Counted from the stretch's first letter, positions 22,535-35,488 are shown. The stretch: DNA of 64,000 nt from Heterodera schachtii (GCA_023374025.1 SIJG01000014.1:605077-669076), one strand, 5' to 3'. A program made the numbers and translations. Notes: generated from the letters alone by a model not told the origin.

Positions 22535-24001
22535 TTCGGACGGAATGCGCCCACACTTTTACCTGCTGCCTGGCCGATCAGAGGAGCGATTCATTCAGAG
22601 AGTTACGGGCGTGACATTTATATGGAAGGAATACGAAAATGAAAGGATGACTAACGATTTGAGCAGTGATTGGTTGGCTTATTGTTGGTGGTGATCGCAT
22701 ACGGTTAATCTTTGTCTTCCTATTGTACTTCTTCACTTCGAATTGCTTTCGTTTTTGGTTAAATATTCCATCGAATGCAAATGGCATAAAATGAAATGAA
22801 ACGTGAGGGATTAATAAATGAATTGTTGGGTGATTGGTGAAGCAGCGAAAAATCTATTCAATCACTTAGCTTTTCAACTGACCTTCTCCCGTTGATCAAA
22901 ACCTTTCTCTGATGTCCATCTTGAGGGAAAAGAAACGGAATCAGAGAAAGAGTTCGCGAGAAGGAGAGAGAGCGACGAGAGAGAAGGAGGAAAAGCGGCA
23001 ACCTTCGATTATGTGCCAATGGCAAGAAGAAGCATATCCGATTCCAATGTCCGCTAATGCGCCCATTCAATCACTCGTTTTCCTATGTGAGCAGTGGCGA
23101 GGTGAGTCAGTTGGCCAAAAACACCGCACGAAGCGATGGGACAAAGGCAAAGTGATTGATTGTGTTTTGTCCTCACTTTGAATGGCTCTCGAGAGGTTAA
23201 TTTAACTTTTTTTTCTTAATTGCATTACTTTTCAGGCTGATTAAGCTCTTCTGCTCATTTTCTTCCGTGCGTTCGCTTTGCATTTGCTTTTCCCATTCAT
23301 CCGTCCCCTCCGTTTTTCTTTTTCCTCTTCCTCTTTCTCTCCTTCCTCTTCCACTTTTTCCTCTTCCTCTTTCTCTCCTTCCTCTTCCGCTTTTTCTTTT
23401 TCCTCTTCCTCTTTCTCTCCTTCCTCTTCCGCTTTTTTCTCTCCTCTTCTCTCCTTCCCCTCCCCCTTTTTCCCTTTTCCCACTTTCCCATTACTCATCT
23501 TCCCCCCCCCCCCTCTCTTTTCTTCCTTTTTCAAATACGGCTTTCCATGAAGCGGCGAATATTACATCCAATTCAATTGGAGAGATCAGCGACCAAGATG
23601 GGAATGAAGAAGAAACGCTCGCTGCTCGTCCATTTGTCCCCCGCCGCCGCTTCCCTTTTCTGGGTCACCCATCCGTCGTCCTCCTGAAAAGCGGCAGTCG
23701 TTTCTGACTGCCCTTGGAACCCGTCGATTGGTTCGTCCGTCCCCTCCGTCTTCTCCAACCACTCGTCGTCTGCAGCAACACAAATGTACAACTTAACAAC
23801 CGATTCTTCCCAATAACAACGCCCAAATCCGAGCAGCAGTCACTCACTCATTTTGCTAATTGCCCTTAATTGTCGCTTAATTGCCTTTGCCCTTTCTCCC
23901 TCTCCTCCACCTTCACTTATCCCTTCTCCGTCCCTCAGTTCCCTTTTGCCTCCTCCTCCTCCTCCTCCTCATCCTTTTCGTTTGCTTACATTTCAACACA
24001 A
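22535..24001. other. Divergent spacer with pyrimidine-rich tandem repeat
   Basis: The spacer separates the minus-strand FAM184-like gene from the plus-strand CRAL-TRIO gene, so it should hold both promoters. At 23,315-23,460 the plus strand carries a degenerate CTCTTCCTCTTTCTCTCCTTC repeat that creates false Glu/Lys-rich (minus) and Ser/Phe-rich (plus) frames. A C run lies at 23,502-23,511. No gene is supported. Confidence 0.55.
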
Positions 24002-24793
24002 ATGTCGAGAGCGAAAAAGCGGGAAGAACTGCTCCAAAGGGTGGGGCAACTAATGCCGGAGGAACAGAGGACGGACTTCAACATGGACAGGTTAATTAGC
24101 GATCAAAGGGAAGCTCCGTAATTGGCCAATTTAAAGATGGTTGGACGCGTACGACGAGGTTGGTCAGCTGCGTATGCCAAAGCATAATTCAATTTAGGAC
24201 ATCGGTCGTTGTGCGGAAGTAATCGTCGACTATTTGAAGAATCGAAGTGCCGTCGGATTCGATGGTCGCACAATTTACAAAGATTTGCGCAACAACTGAC
24301 AATTGTACGGTGCAAATTCCCACAGATTTGGAAAGCGGCGGAGACTTTTTCGCGCGTCCTTCCGCACGTCATTATTGCGGAGTGTTCACCCAGTCGAAGT
24401 AATTAAAATAAACACTGATGAAGTGCTAATTAGCATTTGGAACTTCTTTTGAGGCTTCGAAAGGATTGGGTGAATGCGTATGACAACGCAATTGTTTTCG
24501 TCGAGACGGGCGTCGCCGATCCGAACATGGCGGCGCGAGTGACCCGCACCGGCGACTTCCTCCGCGAGTTTTTTGTCCACTGCGAATACTTTTTGCAACT
24601 GATCCTTGGCCAAGAGAGGCGCAGTGGACGCAGGTCGTACGCCTTTTGCATTTTTGACATGCAGGTAGGCAAAATGCCAACATTATGGGGTAAAATGGAT
24701 AAAACTTTTTCAGCACATGTCCATCATCCAATACGCCAATCCACTCGCTCCGATCAACAAAATATTCGAAGTGATTTCATTTTTTGATCGATT

Positions 24794-24845
<52 letters not shown>

Positions 24846-25665
24846 GCTCTCTCTCACCCTTTCCTTAATTAGGCTCGTATTGGCGTCTTCATGGCCTATT
24901 ACATGGAAGTGTTGTCCAGCGTTGTCATTGTCAATCCGCCGCGTCTCCTCAATATCCTTCTCAAAGTTTGATTGAATTCCTTCGGCAATTTGTTCACCAT
25001 TTTCTTTTCTTTTTTGTCAGATTATGTCCATTTTGGTCCCCGGAAAAATCCTTAGCCGTTTTCACATTGCCCAATCGCTGCAAGAAGTTGAAAAATGGAT
25101 AGCGCCGGAAGCGATTCCGATCGGATATGGCGGGAAGAGAGTGGTGGAAGGGGCCGACCTTCCGACGGGGTGCAACAGACCGACGGAGTACGGCAAAGGC
25201 GACTATCTGGTGAGTGGTGCTGGACGGAAGTGCAATTCAATAAACTCCTAAAAATGGCCAATTCGTCGGTGCTAATTTTGCCATTCATCACAGATGGATG
25301 GAATGGTGTGGGAGAGATTTGGAGTGGGCAAAGTGAATTATGAGCAAAGCGTCGTCGGAGTGGGCGACAGTTGGACACGCGAACTGAGGGCCAAAGCTGG
25401 CCAAATGCTCGTTTACGAATACTTTGCCAATCGCAACTTCGAAATTACAGTCGAAAATGGTCAGTCCCCCCCCCCCCACCCAATGAAAAGTCCGTCCTCA
25501 GAAAATGGCGACTATTTGCTGCCGCACTTTCGCATGAGCACGCCGATGCTGGCGGAAGAGGGCGCCGTGCCGGTGGAAAAAGACATGCGAATTCGGGTGG
25601 AGGTGAAGAACCTGAGCAAGCTGATGAAGATGAAGCTGCGGGCGGCCTTTCTTTTAATCGACTGA
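24002..25665 (+). CDS. SEC14-like CRAL-TRIO and GOLD domain lipid-transfer protein
   Basis: The start MSRAKKREELLQRVGQLMPE at 24002 is followed by exons encoding WLDAYDE and DIGRCAEVIVDYLKNR (the N-terminal CRAL-TRIO helices). The lipid-binding fold follows: NAIVFVETG, REFFVHCEYFLQLILGQE, SYAFCIFDMQ, HMSIIQYANPLAPINKIFE, YYMEVLSSVVIVNPPRLLN, IMSILVPGKILSRFHI and EAIPIGYGGKRV. The last two exons (25,294-25,665) form a beta-rich GOLD domain (WTRELRAKAGQMLVYEYFA, FEITVEN, RIRVEVKNLSKLMKMKL). This CRAL-TRIO plus GOLD order matches nematode CTG/CGR-type proteins and vertebrate SEC14L proteins, which carry phospholipid or tocopherol-like ligands at membranes. The exon between 24,280 and 24,440 could not be phased with certainty. 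One intron (about 24,770-24,891) holds a (CT)n microsatellite. An AATAAA is near 25,868. Confidence 0.8.
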
Positions 25666-26498
25666 CAAAACGGCACAAAACGCATTTCCTTTTTTTTGTG
25701 AATTTTGGCACTTCCATCGATTGCTCTGTCACTTTTCAATTGTTTTTCACTTATTCAGTTCATTTCTTTTGCGACTAATTAATTAATTGTTTGTGCAGCA
25801 CTTCCTGTAAGTGAACTATTAAAACAAATTCAAACATCAGCAGGCGCCCTTTAATTAATCCGTTAAAATAAACATTTCATTCTCTTTCCCATTTTCCCGT
25901 GCCGTCCTAAGACTCCGAAACGAACATCAGTGCCTATTTGCCTATTTTTTGGGTGTGGGGATGGCACTGGCATTCCTTTCATTGCCATTCACTCATCATT
26001 ATCAAATGCGTTTTATAGTTTTTTAATATTTAATGGTAAATATTTGTCTTTTCGCCTTTGCGCAGAAATGGGAGAATATGAAAAGAAAGCGCAATTTCCA
26101 TGACAACAAAGTGCCGACATTCCCTTTCCATAAATCGGAGGATGGCACGAGAGAAATTGGAAAAGGAAGGATGGAATAAAAAATAATGAATAATTCAGCG
26201 GAAGTGGAAAATGCCTAATGGACGAGGGAGGGAGAAAAAAAACAAATGCCAATGAAATGATAAGTGAATGAATGGCCAAGGGGATGCTTAACTCTTTCTC
26301 TTCTTCTTCCTTTTTCCTCTTTCTCTTCCTTTTCCCTCTTCCCCCTTTTTTTCCCTTCCTTTTCCTCTTTTCTTTTCCTTTTTCACTTTTCTCTTCTTCT
26401 TCATTATATTTCATTCTTCTGTTCGTCCGTCCGTCCGTTCTCACATTCATTTTCGAAGTATTCATTCATTTTGCATTTTATTCATTCGTTCTTCATGT
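25666..26498. other. Spacer, no gene supported
   Basis: AT-rich 3' flank of the CRAL-TRIO gene, then pyrimidine-rich DNA at 26,290-26,410. Frames here are compositional. The stretch ends at the 9-bp duplication flanking the foldback element. Confidence 0.5.
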
Positions 26499-26507
26499 GT
26501 ACAATAT

Positions 26508-27695
26508 GGTGCTAGGACGAAGTGTCAAAAGTATCAATGTGGGCGAAGTGTCAAAAGTATCAATGTGGGCGAAGTGTCAAAAGTATCAATGTGGGCGAAG
26601 TGTCAAAAGTATCAATGTGGGTGATCAGAAGAGGCGGGTCATTTCAGTACGGAATAAATTATTTTAATTAATTAATAATAATATGATTATTTTAATCTAT
26701 TAATAGATTTGCTGATCATAATTATAATTTAGATTTATTATTTAATATTTCCCAAACAATATATTTTTTGAGGGAAATACAGTGTTCCAAAAAAGACTTG
26801 ACCCAAACCTGAAAAACTATCTTATAGTTCATTTAAAAACCTGAAACAATTCATGCTTGCATAACTTTTTGTGCTGATCAAAAAAGGCTCTTACACCAAC
26901 CTGATCAGATCACTCCTTCCTAGTGACCGGGACACCCAAAATACACTGAAAATCGGGGAAATTTTCGAAATCCCTAGGGGGTTGGGAAATTTTTTATAGA
27001 AAAAATGGGCAAGCCCACTGACAAGAGCACAAAAATTGCTACCGAATTGCTTTTGGAATGGTGGTTCTAAGATTTGTACATAGAAAGATATACTTGGTTG
27101 AATATTTGATCACCATAAAAACGAGCAATTTTTGATCAGTGCTATAACTTTTTGTAGAAGCATCCAAATTAAATAATTTTGGTATCTTTTGATAGCCCTA
27201 AGTGTCCTCTATTTATATCTAAATTTATGTTTAAAAAAAGTTATGGCCAAAAAGGTTTACCAAATCAATTTTTGTAATTTACAAGCCACAACTTTTTTTA
27301 AACACAACCAAATTTTTTGAAATTTTACAGGTAAATAGAGGACACCTAGAGCTATCAAAGGATACTAAGATTGTTTAATTTGGATGCTTCTACCAAAAGT
27401 TATGGTTCATGAAATTTATCAAAATATTAAATGGTAGTGTCTTTTTTGGTGGTTGTGTAAACTGAAATAGAGCCAAACATATTATTATTATTAGCTATTA
27501 TCCAATTAAAATTTAAATAATCATATTATTAATTTATTAAAATAATTTATTCCGTACTGAAATGACCCGCCTCTTCTGATCACCCACATTGATACTTTTG
27601 ACACTTCGCCCACATTGATACTTTTGACACTTCGCCCACATTGATACTTTTGACACTTCGCCACATCGATACTTTTGACACTTCGACTCACCACG
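26508..27695. mobile_element. MULE-like foldback transposon with 26-bp tandem repeats in its ends
   Basis: The element is flanked by a perfect 9-bp direct repeat, GTACAATAT (26499-26507 and 27696-27704), read as a target-site duplication. Each end carries about four copies of a 26-bp unit (GAAGTGTCAAAAGTATCAAT plus GTGGGC) in opposite orientation: 26,517-26,620 and 27,585-27,688. The inverted arms continue inward through GGCGGGTCATTTCAGTACGG and an AT-rich stretch, to about 26,710 and 27,510. The interior holds a second, nested inverted repeat (arms near 27,150-27,230 and 27,320-27,400, sharing GTAGAAGCATCCAAATTAAA). No transposase frame is present, so it is non-autonomous. A 9-bp duplication with long ends suggests Mutator-like mobilisation. 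Confidence 0.8.
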
Positions 27696-29455
27696 GTACA
27701 ATATCATCACTCACTCACTCATTCATCCCCCAACTCTTTCCTCTTTTTCCTTTCCATTCAGTCGCCCCCCCCCCCTCCCCTCTCCCCCCGTCCCCCGCTC
27801 TCACTCCCCTCTCCCCCTTTTCTCGCCATTTTACCATTTCAAATGTTATCAGCCGACTCCCCCCTTTCCCCCCCCCCCCTCCCCTCCCCTCCTCTTTCAT
27901 CCCTTCAATTCGATTCCTAATTCCAGCGTTGTCTGTCAATTTACTTATTCCTTCCTATTAACGCCTTTCCGCCCTATTCCACGTGAGTTTGCCCCATGTT
28001 GTCTTACGCCTTTTTTCCTTCCGCCTTTTTTGCCTCCGGCTATTGCTAATTTATTTCTCGGTGAACGGAAGGGGGACCCTCTCCCTTATGCGCTCCCCCT
28101 CACCCCCCCCCCCTCCCTCCCTCTCCCTCCCCTCACCCCCGCCTCTCCCCCTTCCCTACCTCACTCTCCCTCCCTTCCCCCCTACTCTCTCAGTCCCCTT
28201 GCCCCCCCCACTCTCTCCCGCTGACCGTTTCCTGCGGCGCTTTCCTTTTAATTACAATTTTTTCGCGCTATTTGTCCATTTTTCTTTTCTTTGCTCTTTT
28301 CTTCGTTCCTTCCGCCATTCGGCCATTCTTTTCAAAAAATTACATTTCCATGAAAAGGGAAAGAAAAGCGATGGACGGGCAAAAAGTATAAGGAAAGAAA
28401 AGAAAGGCACTGAATTAATGGGGCGGAACGGAAACAAGGAAAGAAACAACGGCACAAAACAACGGCACTTTGGGGGAAAGGGGGGGGGGGGGGAGGGGAA
28501 CGTCAGTCAGCTGTGTTGTGTTCGCATTCTGTGACGTTGTAAGGACGAACGTATAAAAAGAGGGATATAACAACAACACACAACGCTTTCTTTTTCTCAC
28601 TCATCACTCCTTTCTCTCATTTTCTCCACTCTCTCCCTTCTCTCTTTCTCTCTCTCCTTACCGTTAAAAGTACACATAAATAAGCACTGTTTGTTGTCGC
28701 TGCTTTTTTCTCGTTCGCTTCTTTCAACTTCTAAGTCCGCCTTCTCCCCCCGGGGGCGTGCGTTGCGTTGGGTAAAAGGAAACGAAAAAAAGGGGGGAAA
28801 TGAAAAATGAATTGGAATTTGCCAAACTCTGAATAAAATTAGTTTGATTCTTTGAATTTAACGAAAAATGACATTAGAAAAAGCAATCTTTGGAATTCGT
28901 ATCAAAGGGAATGAATGGCGACGGCGTTTGGTCGCCCTTTCCTTCCCGCCGATTTGCCCACCATTTTTAATCATCCTAATCAGTTCATCAGTGAGCATCA
29001 GCAATCACCACACCTTTCGCATCGCATCCTCCCTTTTGTTTTTATTTCACTTCCCCCCCCCCCCGGTCTTTGGTTCCCTCTTCTGATCACTTACCAAAAT
29101 GTCCCTTTCTCTCTCTCTCTCTTTCTCTCTCGAGATTCTTGACCGAATAACTGCGGACATATGAGAACATTTGTATGTCCGTTCATTTTTCGGCCGATAA
29201 CAAATCTTTTTTTCTAATGTGTGCAATGGTTGAGATGGACGGAGAGAGCCGCAGACAGTGAGGGGAAATGCGGCGGAACGGCGCGAGGGACAGAAAGAGA
29301 GACAAAGAGAGAAACAGAGAGATGAGTGATAGTCGGTTGCTTCTCTTGTTCTCTCTTTCTGTTTGTTTTTTTTTTCATCTCTCATCCGCTTCACCCGCTT
29401 TTGGTCGTTCGCTTTGAAATACTTTCGGAAAGCTTTTGCGTCTCTTTCCTTCTCC

Positions 29456-29461
29456 CCTCTC

Positions 29462-29549
<88 letters not shown>

Positions 29550-29599
29550 CTCTCCCTCTCTCTCTCTCTCTCTCTTTCTCTCCTCTCTCTCTCTCTCTC

Positions 29600-29630
<31 letters not shown>

Positions 29631-29650
29631 TTCTCTTTCTCTCTTTCTTT
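29456..29650 (+). repeat. (CT)n microsatellite
   Basis: About 195 bp of nearly pure CT repeats with occasional CC or TT interruptions. It yields false Ser/Leu-rich and Arg/Glu-rich frames on the two strands. A related block lies at 30,418-30,535, and shorter ones at 31,100-31,132 and 24,803-24,857. Confidence 0.9.
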
Positions 29651-30417
29651 CTCTATTTTCCTTCTTCTTTGTTTCTAATCTCCTTCTCTTCATTTTCCAC
29701 CAAATTAAATTAATTCCCTTCGGCGCTGTTTCATTTCTTTTGAACCTTTTCGTTCCGCAAAGGGAAAAGTGCAAAAGAAGAAGCGGAATCTCTTGGCTTC
29801 CTCTTTTTCCATTGATTTCCCTCCACTGACAATAATAAATAAATAAGTAAATAAATAAATAATAACCTTTGCGTTTTTGAATTTTAAATGTTTTTAACTT
29901 TTTAATCGCTTTGACTGTACCAATTAGATTTAATCATTTGAACTCTTTGGTCTTTAATCCACAAGTGTGCGAACATTCTTGACATTGTTTGAACTTGAGT
30001 TTGAGGGGGGGGGGGGGGGGGGCAAAGCCAAAGTTTGACGGGACGTGAGTTCCCCCCCCCCCCCCCCCCCCTCTCGCCTCCCCTCGTCCCCTCGCCGTCC
30101 CTTTATTTCTCGCGGCGGCCTTCGTTTAATCCGTCCGTCGTCTGCCAGTCCCAATTGGCACTCGTTCAGAGTTCGTTCGCTTCGTCCCCCCCCCCTTTTT
30201 ATTTTCCCTTCTGCCGTTCGTCCCAATTCCCTTCCCAATTTGTCCCATTTTCGGAATTCGCTTTCCTTTCCATCGCTCATTTTCGTTCTTTTTCCCTATA
30301 TCTCTCTTCTTACTGACAGCTCTATTTTTATTTTTCCTGTTAATGCTTTCACGTTTCGCGCTCTCTCTTTTCACCAGTTTTTTTTTTCAATTATTGTTCC
30401 GTATTATTCCCTCGTCC

Positions 30418-30535
30418 CTCTCTCTCTCTCTCTCTCTCGCTCCTCTCTCTCTCTCTCTCTCTCTCTCTCGTCCCTCTCTCTCTCTCCCCCTCTGTTCTCT
30501 CTCTCTCCCCCCTCTCTCTCTCGCTCACCTCCTCT
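30418..30535 (+). repeat. (CT)n microsatellite
   Basis: CT dinucleotide repeats with CCCC and CG interruptions, similar in quality to the block 800 bp upstream. No coding role. Confidence 0.85.
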
Positions 30536-31097
30536 CTCACCAAATGTTTACTTTCTTTTCCCTTTCCATTCCACCCCCTTAAATTTATGACTTAAAATAC
30601 TTCCCAATTTAAACCAAAGATCGCCGCTTTTTTTCTTCTTCATTTTCTTTACTCTTTTCCTTTCCATAGAAATGGCAATTTATTAAATTCGAAGCGCCAA
30701 ATGTCAATTGTTTTTTAACATTAATTATTATTTATTTTATTTCATCGCTTATGTAAAAGGTGAAGAGAATTAAATAATTACACTTCATTTCTTCCTTTCG
30801 TCGGCAGATTCCGCAGAAGAAATAACACGGGAAGAAGGGATTAAGCAAAGCGCAGAAGGGGAGAAAGGGAGGGGGAAGGGGAGGAGAAGCGCATCGGGGG
30901 GGGGGGGGGGGGGGGGTGCCGCGTTGCCAATTTATGCCATTTTTACATTTGTCATTGGAAATGGGACATTGAGCAAGAAATGTTATGCTATCATTGCTTC
31001 ATTTTAAAAATGGAATGAAACGGGAAGAAAAGAACCATTGATATTTGGATCGCCGATGCATCATTAAATGGAACCTTTTAAGTGCCTTTCCTTCCTT

Positions 31098-31130
<33 letters not shown>

Positions 31131-32040
31131 GAATTTGTTCCCTTTTAAACCACCTCCCCCTTTCCCTTCCTTCTCTGAATCCCCCATCGATCTCCCCCCT
31201 CCCCCCCCCCCTTCAAAATTTTCCGTCCCATTTTTGGCTTCCACCTCCCCTCGTCCCTTTCTGCTGAGTTTGCTCCCCTTTGAATTCCCCCCCCCCCTCC
31301 AGCAGCAATTCCCCAAATTCTCAGTTTCAATCGAACGAAAGGTTTCCTTCCCTCTTCCCGCCTCTCCTTCTTCTGCTGGTGATTGTGAGCAGCGACCAGT
31401 TTTCTCCCTTCCGTCTTCCCCATTTATCACAATTATTCCTTCTCCCCCCCCCCCCCTCCGCTACTTTTGCTGATCATCACTTCACTTCCCTTCCCTTCCC
31501 TTCCCTTCCCTTCCCTTCCCCCGTCCCCCTCCTGCCCCCTTCACCTTCTCATTTGTCAATTCACTTCCTGCATCCATCTTTCTTTCGCCTCTCTTTTTCA
31601 TCCCACGTTTTGTTGTTTATCGACAGTGAATAAAACAGTGGAAAAGGGCAATAACAGAAAATAAATGCTCATAAGCTTCAATCGGTCACCGCTTGTTTAA
31701 TACCAATTTCGAGAACATTATCACACCAATTAGTCTAATTAAGTGATTGGAAAAATGGACAGATTAATTAATCTGCTGGCTGCTGATCCTCAGATCTGCG
31801 GAATTTCCGTAAAATTTTACTTCTTGCTTTTTTAAATTTTGATTTACCATTTAAGGGAATTTTGCGAAAATACCAAAATCAAAATCCCCCCCCCCCGTTC
31901 GATTGCCTTTCCTTTGCCGATTATTATTCCCTTGTCTTTTCCAAAACGACTGCGCCGTTGCACAACCCTTCGGCATTTGTCCTTCTCCGCCATTGGCACT
32001 TCTCGCTCCGTCCGTCGTCTGTTGACAGTCGCTGTTCTCC

Positions 32041-35000
32041 ATGAGGAGACTGCTCGCCTGGGGCCGTCAAGACCCGCTTTGTCCAGCCGAGGCCGCCAGC
32101 CCCCCTCCCCTGAGCGCCTTCTACTCGCCCAGCTCCCTCTTGCCATCTCCGTCCAAACTTTTCTCCGACATTGAGCGACAATTGAGCGCTAGAATAGCGG
32201 CTGAACCGCTGTTGCGCTCCGTCCAACCACAGCCGTCGCCGCCGACCGAAACGGCGACCAATGAGCGGACGAGTCCCTTGGAACCAACGCGCATCCATTC
32301 GGCAGCAGCGAATGGCACGGCACACCAAAGGGCCGCAACTGCCGACTTTGAGCAGCAACAACAACAAAGTGCGGCCACTAATGGGTCGAATGTGCACCAA
32401 TCGCAAGAGCAGCCAAAAGGCATTGACGCCTTTTTCGCCGCGCTTGCCAATGCCAGCAGAGACAGCGGAGGAGCAGCTTCGTCTTCAGCCGCCTCTTCTG
32501 TTTCATACCAACAACAGCATCAGTCCCAAATGGCATTTTTGGACTCCGAACATTCGAACCCGCGTCGCAACACTTTCCCGCAACATTCTTCTATTGTGGC
32601 ACGAATGTCCTCCGATTTATGTTCCCCTCTCATTAGCCAACAACAGAAACAACAATTCGTGGCACAGCCTTTGGCCCATAATGTTCAGCAGCAAGTGACG
32701 AACACTGAATTGGCCGCTAATTTATTAGTCAACGCAATTGCTGCCCAGCAACAGCAGCAGAACCAAATGGGGCCATCGATGGAACTGTTGGCCAATTTGA
32801 ACACATCGAATCAATCAACCGCATCTGTTCACCATCCGCTGCCTCAGTTTAACAGTCCTTTGGCCGACTCTCAAAGTTCGTCTTCGATCGATGGGTCGGC
32901 GGCACTGAATGCTTTTCAGTTGGTACAGCAGACGGCACAGCTTAATCACCAAAAAATGCTGGTTGAACAGCAACAGCATCAGCTCATTTCCGCTGCAACA
33001 ATGGCAATCAAATCGCCTTTGAGTCCGCAAAGTGCCGTTTTTGCCGGTTCCGGAGGTGGCATTCCTGCGCTATTTAATCGATTGTCCGCAGTGCCATCAA
33101 TTTTTCGTTCGATGGGTCCAAGTCACTCCAAGCCAATTCCGGTGATTTTTTAGTGACTATTTAATCTTTCATCTTGGATTCAGTTGCTGGATGAACGAAT
33201 GGATCTGCTACAGTTTAAGCGAAAGGAACCCCGGGAATGGTCCAGCGACGACGTTGTGGCATGGATTTTGGACGTGGCACGGCGGCATCAAATCCCGTGT
33301 ATGTTTTTTGGGGCGGAGAGAAGCCGATGGGCTTAATGTTCAAATTTAAAGGTGAAAATTTGAATTTGGCAAAGTTTGCCAATCGCACTGGGCCGCTGCT
33401 TATGCTAATGAACGAACAAAGCTTCAAAGAGAACGACCCGAAGTAAGCGAAAGGAACAGACAGATGTGTAAATGGCATAATGCTTCAGTTTCGGTTCTTT
33501 GCTGTTCTCCGAATTTTGCAAATTGATCACAGGTAAATTTGGAATTGAAAATTCTGTGCGAAAATCATTTTATAAAGACGAGAATTTCATCGACGAATGG
33601 ATGAAAGTGAATGGAGCGCCTGTCGCTGGCACTTCTTCGGCATCGAATCGGCCGCTATTAGCAGAAATTGGCTTGAAGAAGCCGGCAGTCCCTTCGCACT
33701 TGCTACAACAGACGGCACTGCTTGGCCAATTGGCACTTCAGCAAGAAAAGAAGCAGCGACTTCTGCTAGCCGAGTCCGTCGCCGGCGTCGAGCAGCAAAT
33801 GCGCGTTGGGGCATCAGCAACAGTCACCGCGGGCACTTCCCCCACCAATATTTTGATCAATGCCGTGGTCGCAGCTGCAAACAGTCAGCAGCAACATAAT
33901 GCCGTGGCAAGCGGCGGCTGTGCCGCGTTGTCCTCGCTCAATCAGCTGCTTCTCCCGGCACCGCCAGCACCGACGGCGGAAGGCATTCTCCAGCAGCCAC
34001 TGGAAAAGCCGCAACTTTCGCCCGTCGTTCCACTCCAAGCAGCGCCTTTGATCGGCCAATCAGCTCTCGCCTCACTCTCGCGAATGACCCAGCCTATCCA
34101 CGGGCAACAACACATCACATCGGCCACAAGCGGAACGGACACGGCACTGATTGGCCAACAGCAACGAGCGCAACAGCACATTTTGAAGCCGAACGCAGGC
34201 GAAGGAATGAAACGCGGCGTGGGACGACCCGCGGGGAGCAAAAACAAAGGTGGGAAAGAAATTGACTCACCATTCATTGTCCCACACAAAGGAGGGACCC
34301 ATCAACTTTATTCTATAATTTAGCAATTTGGGTATTAATTAACTAATTATCCTCTCACTTCGCATTTTCCTTTACAATTGATTAATTAATGCCTACTTTT
34401 GATTCTTATCTTCAATATTTCCCTTTCTTTATCATTTCAAAAATGGAAAATATTTTAAGAGAACGAACCAAAACGAACCTAATCAAAGAAATTTAACAGA
34501 AGAGAAACGGAGGGGTGTGACTTAATATAAGTAAAGGGAATTTATTTTTTTTTTAAATTTATTTGGTTTTGATTCGTTCGTTTCGTTTTTGGGCCACGGA
34601 AGTGGCAAAGAGAAAGAAGAGAATTCAAACACAGAAATGGCCTTTAAAAGGGAAGGAAAAGTGAACAGACATGGGAAAACAATTAATCATAGAAAATGGA
34701 GAGAAAATGACAAAAAAAAATTAAATCAGTCGACGGATTAAAATTGGAAAGGGAAAGGGAAAATAGGACAAATCGGAGGAAAAAACCATTCATTGATCAG
34801 AAAGAAGAAAGAAAGGGGAAGAGGGACATGAAAAATGGCAAAATAAAAGCAAAAAGGACGAAAAAAAGAAATAAACCCAAAACATTTTCAGTCGAAAAGC
34901 AAATCAAACGGAACAAAGACGGAAGGCCGAGGAAGCGATCACAGCACACAAAGGGAAACAAACTATGGGAATTCATCAGAGACGCACTGAAAGACCCGCG

Positions 35001-35488
35001 CACGTGCCCATCCGTAGTGAGGTGAAAAAGGGGGGAAAGTGCCAATGGAAGGGAGTGCCAATGACCGGCCATCGTTTGCCTGCAGGTGGGAGGACCCGAC
35101 GGAAGGCGTTTTTCGAATCGTCGAATCGGAACGATTGGCATTTTTGTGGGGTCAAAAGAAGAACAACCAAAAGATGACTTACGAGAAGCTGAGCAGAGCG
35201 ATGAGGTGACTGACTAATGAATGGTGTCAATGACAACACTCGGACTCAAACTAATCATTGCCACCCCCTTTAAGGACGTATTATGAAAAGCAAATCCTCG
35301 TGCCGGTGCCGAAGTCCGGGCTTTATCCCAAGGTGGGCGAGCCTTAGCCTTATGCTTTTTCTATTCCTTCTTCATTCAAGAAATTGGTCTACAAATTCGG
35401 CCCAACTGCGCACGGGTGGCGGACCGCCGCGTCCCTCGCGGTCCAATCGCATTTGGCACTGATCGGTGCGCAAGGCATAAGCATGTAA
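32041..35488 (+). CDS. ETS transcription factor with PNT domain and AT-hooks (ESE/ELF3-like architecture)
   Basis: The first coding exon (32041-33141) is Gln/Ser/Ala-rich and disordered. A Pointed/SAM_PNT domain follows over exons at 33,184-33,600: [38 protein letters not shown] and [16 protein letters not shown] second Gln/Ala-rich exon ends at 34249 with GRPAGSKNK, an AT-hook-like motif. A 642-bp intron leads to a second AT-hook ([10 protein letters not shown]) and the ETS domain in four exons: [73 protein letters not shown] and [13 protein letters not shown]. The DNA-contact residues of helix 3 ([12 protein letters not shown]) are all present. PNT, AT-hook, ETS is the order of ELF3/EHF-type factors. 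The phases of all ETS exon joins were checked. A short exon upstream of 32041 is possible. Confidence 0.88.

Larger units (their letters stand above)
27705..32040. other. Gene-poor low-complexity region
   Basis: More than 4 kb with no supported gene. It holds C-rich tracts (27,760-28,210), G or C runs (28,481-28,492, 30,005-30,022, 30,053-30,070, 30,896-30,916 and 31,452-31,465), and CT microsatellites listed separately. A TATA-like GTATAAAAAG at 28,551 sits in purine-rich DNA but no gene starts just after it. A short TTCCC pentanucleotide array lies at 31,485-31,520. The last part precedes the ETS gene and may be its promoter or 5' UTR. Confidence 0.55.

Noticed and set aside
23241..23534. 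A Glu/Lys-rich minus-strand frame resembling an acidic repeat protein
   Set aside because: It is a translation of a degenerate CTCTTCCT repeat with no splice or start support.
24209..24406. An alternative 65-codon frame (FEESKCRRIRW...) across the CRAL-TRIO gene
   Set aside because: It overlaps exons whose other frame gives recognisable CRAL-TRIO N-terminal residues. The local exon edges remain uncertain.
28551..28640. TATA-box-like GTATAAAAAG followed by A/C-rich DNA, a possible promoter
   Set aside because: No gene model begins within 3 kb on the same strand, and the surrounding frames are low complexity.
29363..29829. Overlapping Ser/Leu-rich frames on the plus strand and an Arg/Glu-rich frame on the minus strand
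   Set aside because: These are translations of a CT dinucleotide microsatellite.
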